DNA of 64,000 nucleotides from Haloferax gibbonsii ATCC 33959 (GTDB lineage Archaea; Halobacteriota; Halobacteria; Halobacteriales; Haloferacaceae), in assembly GCF_000336775.1 (NCBI RefSeq), contig NZ_AOLJ01000015.1, positions 124,001-188,000 on the forward strand, read 5' to 3'. Of this stretch, positions 60,494 to 64,000 are shown one piece after another. The position numbers and the translations under genes were made by a program. Every line of letters starts with the position of its first letter. Position 1 is the first letter of the stretch. The notes beneath the pieces are model-generated. The model worked only from the letters and a program-made list of their open reading frames with translations, ran no database searches and was not told the origin of the DNA.

Positions 60494-60633
60494 GTGCAGG
60501 GCTCGGGACCGAGACGACGTGAATCGCACGGTTCGAAGAGCGGCCCGCGAAGGGCGTTCTCGTCGCGCCGTCGGCCTCCGCCGTCGGTCTCGTCGCGTCG
60601 TAATCGCCCGCCTGCGAGCCCGCGGCACCGAAA

Positions 60634-60641
60634 ACATATAC
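60634..60641 (+). promoter_or_regulatory. TATA box of the acetyltransferase gene
   Basis: ACATATAC is centred about 27 nt before the ATG at 60664, a good match for a leaderless haloarchaeal promoter. Confidence 0.55.
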
Positions 60642-60663
60642 CGTCCCCCGACGCACCGCGGGT

Positions 60664-61887
60664 ATGCACCTGCGTTCCCTCCCCGAGGAGCACCGCGAGA
60701 CCTACCGCGAGTTCCTCAACTACGCCTTCCGCCCCGAGAACGGCCCCGATTGGTCGGACGAGCGACTGCCGGACCCGGAGAGCTACCGTCCGCGAGGGTT
60801 CTACGACGCCCCGCCCGACGCGCCCGTCGAGGACCTCGACGCGGCCGACCTGCGGACGGTGTGTGCCTTCTACGACTTCACGGCTCGCGTCCGCGGCGAG
60901 TGGCACCCGCTGCCCGGTATCTCGGCGGTCGCGTCGCCGCCGGAGGCGCGCCGACGGGGCCACGTCGGCGCGATGCTCGACGACCTCCTCGCGGAGTTCC
61001 GCGACACCGGCCGGTATCTCTCGGCGCTCTGGCCGTTCGAGTACGACTTCTACCGCCGGTTCGGCTGGGCGACGGCGAACAACTACGCGAAGACGACGGT
61101 GCCGCCCGACGAACTCGGGGCGGTCGCCGCAGACCCGGCCGGGGAGTTCGTCCGCCTCGACGCCGACGACTGGGCCCGGGTCAAGGACGTGTACGCGACC
61201 GCGGCGACGGAAGACCTCGCGGTGGACCGAAGCGAGGGCTGGATTCGCCACCGGCTGTTCCGCGGCTGGGACGGCGACCCGTTCGTCTACGGCTGGGAAC
61301 GGGACGGCGACCTCCGCGGCTACGTCGTCTACGACGTGAGCGGCGACTGGGAGTCGCGGACGCTGTCCGTGAACGAACTCGTCGCCGTCGACGCCGAGGC
61401 TCGCGCACAGCTGTTTCGGTTCCTGCGGGACCACGACTCGCAGGTCGACGAGGTCGTTCTCTCGTCGGAACGCGAATCGACCCGGCTCATCGACGGCCTG
61501 ACCGACCCGCGGGCGGCGACGGTCGAAATCAAGCCCGGGCCGATGGTCCGCATCGTGGACGTGCCGGCCGCCCTCGAAGCCGTCTCGTTCCCCGGCGACG
61601 CCGCCTGCGACCTCGTCCTCGCGGTCGCCGACGACCGATGTGACTGGAACGACGAGTCGTTCCGGGTCGTCGTCGGTGACGGCGAGGCGCGCGTCGAACC
61701 GGACGGTGACGACGCCGACCCGGACGCGACCGTCGAAATCGGGGCGCTCTCGCAACTCCTCGTCGGCGCGCGCTCCGTCGAGTCGCTCGCCCGCACCGAC
61801 CGCCTCTCGGTCGCCCGGGAGGAGGCGGCCGACGCCCTCGCGTCGGTGTTCTCCGCGCGGGACCCGTACCTGCGCGAGGGGTTCTGA
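60664..61887 (+). CDS. Eis-like GNAT family N-acetyltransferase
   Basis: 407 residues, three-domain layout as in mycobacterial Eis: an N-terminal GNAT domain (LPGISAVASPPEARRRGHVGAMLDDLLAEFRD carries the acetyl-CoA loop, and LWPFEYDFYRRFGWATANNY the substrate side), a second GNAT-like domain (WIRHRLFRGWDGDPFVYGW) and a C-terminal SCP2-like domain (LSQLLVGARSVESLARTDRL). Eis proteins acetylate amines at several positions. The physiological substrate in archaea is unknown. Confidence 0.87.
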   Translation: MHLRSLPEEHRETYREFLNYAFRPENGPDWSDERLPDPESYRPRGFYDAPPDAPVEDLDAADLRTVCAFYDFTARVRGEWHPLPGISAVASPPEARRRGHVGAMLDDLLAEFRDTGRYLSALWPFEYDFYRRFGWATANNYAKTTVPPDELGAVAADPAGEFVRLDADDWARVKDVYATAATEDLAVDRSEGWIRHRLFRGWDGDPFVYGWERDGDLRGYVVYDVSGDWESRTLSVNELVAVDAEARAQLFRFLRDHDSQVDEVVLSSERESTRLIDGLTDPRAATVEIKPGPMVRIVDVPAALEAVSFPGDAACDLVLAVADDRCDWNDESFRVVVGDGEARVEPDGDDADPDATVEIGALSQLLVGARSVESLARTDRLSVAREEAADALASVFSARDPYLREGF

Positions 61888-61963
61888 GCGGACGGGTCGG
61901 GCCGAAATCGGCCGACGCGGCCAGTCGGGTCGGTTTTTTCCCACCGGCCGCCGAAGTGCGGGC

Positions 61964-62986
61964 GTGGCATCAGTTCCGGTTCTCGTCGCGTTCACGGCCG
62001 CCGGCGCGATTCTCGCGTGGAAGGGCGGCGACATGCTCGTGCAGGCCTCCGACCGCTTGGGCGCGTACTACGGGCTCCCCGCCATCGTGCAGGGAGCCAT
62101 CATCGCCGCCGTGGGGTCGAGTTTTCCCGAGCTATCGAGCATCGTCATCGCCACGGTCCGGTACCAGTCGTTCGACATCGGCGTCGGCGCGGTCGTCGGG
62201 TCGGCCGTCTACAACATCCTCATCATCCCGTCCGTGTCGGCGATGGTCGGCGAGGGCGGACGGCTCGCCTCGAACCGCGACCTCGTCTACAAGGAGGCGC
62301 AGTTCTACCTGCTTTCTATCGCCGTCCTCGTGCTCACCTTCTCGCTCGCGGTCATCTACCGACCCGCCACCGACACCGCGAGCCTCGACGGGTTCGTGAG
62401 CCCCGCGCTCGCGCTCATCCCGCTGGCGCTGTACGGCCTGTACCTGTTCATGCAGTACCACGACACGCTGGAGCACCGCGCCGGACTCACCGCCGTCGTC
62501 AACGACGTGGACCCGAGACGCGAATGGGTGGCGCTGGTGGCGTCGCTCGCGGTCATCCTCGTCGGAGCCGAACTGCTCGTCCGCGCGGCGGTCGGCCTCG
62601 GCGACGCCTTCGGCACGTCGCCGTTCCTCTGGGGGCTGACGGTCGTCGCCGCCGGCACGAGCCTCCCCGACACGTTCGTCAGCGTCGCGGCCGCCCGGCA
62701 GGGCAACGCGCCGATGAGCCTCGCCAACGTCTTCGGGAGCAACGTGTTCGCGCTCCTCGTCGCCCTCCCGGTCGGCATCCTCGTCGCCGGGGGCGCGGTC
62801 ATCGCCTTCGAGGAAGTCGTCCCGATGATGAGCTTCCTCACGGGCGCGTCGGTCGTCTTCTTCGCCGTCCTCCGGACCGAGATGGCGCTGACGCGTGCCG
62901 AGTCGTACCTCCTCCTCGGGACCTACGCGCTGTTCATCGCGTGGCTGGTCGCAGAAAGCCTCGGCGTGACGAGGTTCCTCGCCTGA
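61964..62986 (+). CDS. Cation/Ca2+ antiporter (CaCA family)
   Basis: 340 residues from the GTG at 61964 with about ten helices in two inverted halves. The alpha-repeat motifs are visible: AAVGSSFPELSSIVIATV in the first and VVAAGTSLPDTFVSVAAARQGNAPMSLANVFGSNVF in the second, with the acidic residues that bind the cation (Glu in SFPEL, Asp in SLPDT). It probably exchanges Na+ or H+ for Ca2+. A T-run TTTTTT about 30 nt upstream may serve as TATA element. Confidence 0.86.
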   Translation: MASVPVLVAFTAAGAILAWKGGDMLVQASDRLGAYYGLPAIVQGAIIAAVGSSFPELSSIVIATVRYQSFDIGVGAVVGSAVYNILIIPSVSAMVGEGGRLASNRDLVYKEAQFYLLSIAVLVLTFSLAVIYRPATDTASLDGFVSPALALIPLALYGLYLFMQYHDTLEHRAGLTAVVNDVDPRREWVALVASLAVILVGAELLVRAAVGLGDAFGTSPFLWGLTVVAAGTSLPDTFVSVAAARQGNAPMSLANVFGSNVFALLVALPVGILVAGGAVIAFEEVVPMMSFLTGASVVFFAVLRTEMALTRAESYLLLGTYALFIAWLVAESLGVTRFLA

Positions 62987-63028
62987 GAGGTCGCCCGGCC
63001 GCGAGCGGGGTCGCCGCGGCCGCCTCGC

Positions 63029-64000
63029 TCAGTCCGGCGGTTCGACCCAGACCGGGCCCACCCACGCGGTCCCGGGGAACTCGCAGTCCCGCGGGACCTG
63101 GGTGACCCGGAGGTAGTACGCGTCGGCCGCCGAGCGCCGGTCGTCGTCCCAGACCGTCCCCTCGACCGGGTCGCCGTCGGTCCACGAGACAGACGTCGTG
63201 TACGCCGAAAGCGGCGCGTCGGGGTCCGAGGTAATCGCCTGCGACCGCCACGTCTCGCCGTTTTTGACGATTTCGACGCGTTCGAGCGGGGCGGTCCCCG
63301 CGACCTCGACGTCGACCTCGCGGGGTTCGTCGCGGGCGTCGAGGCGGAGCAAACTGTCGTTCTCGCCGGGTTCGACGCCGCCGACTGAGAGGGACGCGAG
63401 GATGCGGTGCGGCTGGGTCGTCCCGTAGACGCGGCGGCTCCGGAGGCTCTCGAACACCGCCTCGCGGGTGAGTTCGGGCGCTCGGAACGCCGAGAGACCG
63501 CCGGGATAGCTCCGCTCGTTCCAGACGCGCCAGATGCTCGACCAGCCGACGCCGTCTTCGACCCACTCGCGAACGGAGGGGAGGTGCGGGTCGGCGTGGA
63601 TGAGCGAGTGGCCGGGGTGCGGGCCGTGGTAGTCCGCGCCCGCGACGAGGCCGACCCGGTGGCCCATCGACAGCGCGTCGCGGACGAAGTGACCCGGTTC
63701 GTCGGTCTCGCCGCGACCCATCGCCAGTGGAAACGGGTTCCCCTCGTCGCCCGGCAGTTCGCCGGACCCCCACTGCGAGTACACCTCGACGAGCGGCGCG
63801 AGCTCGTCGTCGTACTCGACAGCCGAGAAGTCGAAGGGGTACATGCGCTCTGTCGGGTGGTGCGGAATCGTCACGACCCGCGAGTCGCGGGTCGACTCGA
63901 ACTCGCGGAGGCGGCTCCAGAGCTTCTCGTAGGTGTCCGTCGTCCCGCCGCGGGAGTCGAGAAGGACGGCGTCGTCGGCGTCCTCGAAGTAGACGTTGAC
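63029..64000 (-). CDS. DUF3604-like (PHP-type metal hydrolase) protein, 5' end missing
   Basis: The frame is open from the stop at 63029 to the end of the window, so the N-terminal part lies beyond it; a GTG at 63874 within the frame is internal, since VNVYFEDADDAVLLDSRGG precedes it with good coding quality. Visible are VTIPHHPTER, VEVYSQWGSGE, LVAGADYHGPHPG and RSRRVYGTTQ: His-rich metal-binding stretches of the DUF3604/PHP-like amidohydrolase fold. The C-terminal 130 residues form beta domains (VDVEVAGTAPLERVEIVKNGETW). Substrate unknown. Confidence 0.78.
   Translation of the reverse strand, partial: VNVYFEDADDAVLLDSRGGTTDTYEKLWSRLREFESTRDSRVVTIPHHPTERMYPFDFSAVEYDDELAPLVEVYSQWGSGELPGDEGNPFPLAMGRGETDEPGHFVRDALSMGHRVGLVAGADYHGPHPGHSLIHADPHLPSVREWVEDGVGWSSIWRVWNERSYPGGLSAFRAPELTREAVFESLRSRRVYGTTQPHRILASLSVGGVEPGENDSLLRLDARDEPREVDVEVAGTAPLERVEIVKNGETWRSQAITSDPDAPLSAYTTSVSWTDGDPVEGTVWDDDRRSAADAYYLRVTQVPRDCEFPGTAWVGPVWVEPPD

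Noticed and set aside
63029-63874. A complete gene starting at the GTG at 63874
   Set aside because: The frame continues with good coding sequence to the end of the window, so the GTG is internal and the gene is cut by the window edge.

Overview
The window is chromosomal DNA of a halophilic archaeon (class Halobacteria), very probably Haloferax or a close relative. Four things point there. GC content is very high and the encoded proteins are acidic. Many genes start leaderless, with a TATA-like box about 25-30 nt before the ATG or GTG. Exported proteins carry Tat signals (RR motifs), often followed by a lipobox Cys. Several families are typical of haloarchaea: DUF7504, DUF7282, DUF7511, DUF5815, DUF7113, DUF2240, HTR-like KaiC proteins and CPxCG zinc-ribbon microproteins. 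From memory the gene order resembles the Haloferax volcanii main chromosome; no search was possible.

Layout. 1-6.6 kb: 3' part of a DabA-type inorganic-carbon protein, then a complete glycine cleavage operon gcvT-gcvH-gcvPA-gcvPB. 6.6-11.4 kb: a zinc-ribbon microprotein, a pseudo-receiver/GAF protein coupled to a DUF7504 protein, a small membrane protein and an ABC exporter pair. 11.4-15.8 kb: a zinc/manganese uptake operon on the minus strand, a glutaredoxin overlapping a cobalamin adenosyltransferase, a structured noncoding stretch and a small basic protein. 15.9-17.0 kb: tRNA-Val(CAC) followed by a damaged copy of its own 3' end, two overlapping microprotein genes and about 500 bp of AT-richer noncoding DNA that can fold into several hairpins. 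17.0-19.8 kb: a secreted repeat protein, a membrane protein and a HAD enzyme. 19.9-28.2 kb: a minus-strand type IV pilus-like operon (PilB ATPase, PilC membrane protein and two large, paralogous pilin-like surface proteins).

28.6-36.1 kb: a CBS protein whose C-terminal part looks like a ribosome-hibernation (S30AE) domain, radB divergent from an RNase H-fold protein, a Tat-exported protein, larC with a histidine-rich insert, and the Cdc48-type AAA ATPase. 36.2-43.0 kb: the phosphate uptake operon pstS-pstC-pstA-pstB-phoU on the minus strand, divergent from an AbrB-PhoU fusion regulator; an identical 12-bp box lies before both transcription units. 43.1-50.6 kb: ribosomal protein S8e, DUF2240, a HAD phosphatase, the nurA/herA DNA-end resection pair around an antisense DUF7113 gene, a universal stress protein and a nitroreductase. 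50.7-64 kb: a membrane protein, a KaiC-like ATPase, NAD kinase, an NAD(P)-binding protein, carB, an S66 LD-carboxypeptidase family protein, DUF5815, two tiny membrane proteins, an Eis-like acetyltransferase, a cation/Ca2+ exchanger and a DUF3604-like protein that runs off the end.

Most of the window is housekeeping and nutrient uptake. The parts that deserve most attention are the CBS/S30AE-like fusion, the pilB-pilC surface-protein operon, the RNase H-fold neighbour of RadB, the regulatory region between pstS and the AbrB-PhoU gene, and the two structured noncoding stretches at 15.37-15.49 and 16.76-16.87 kb.
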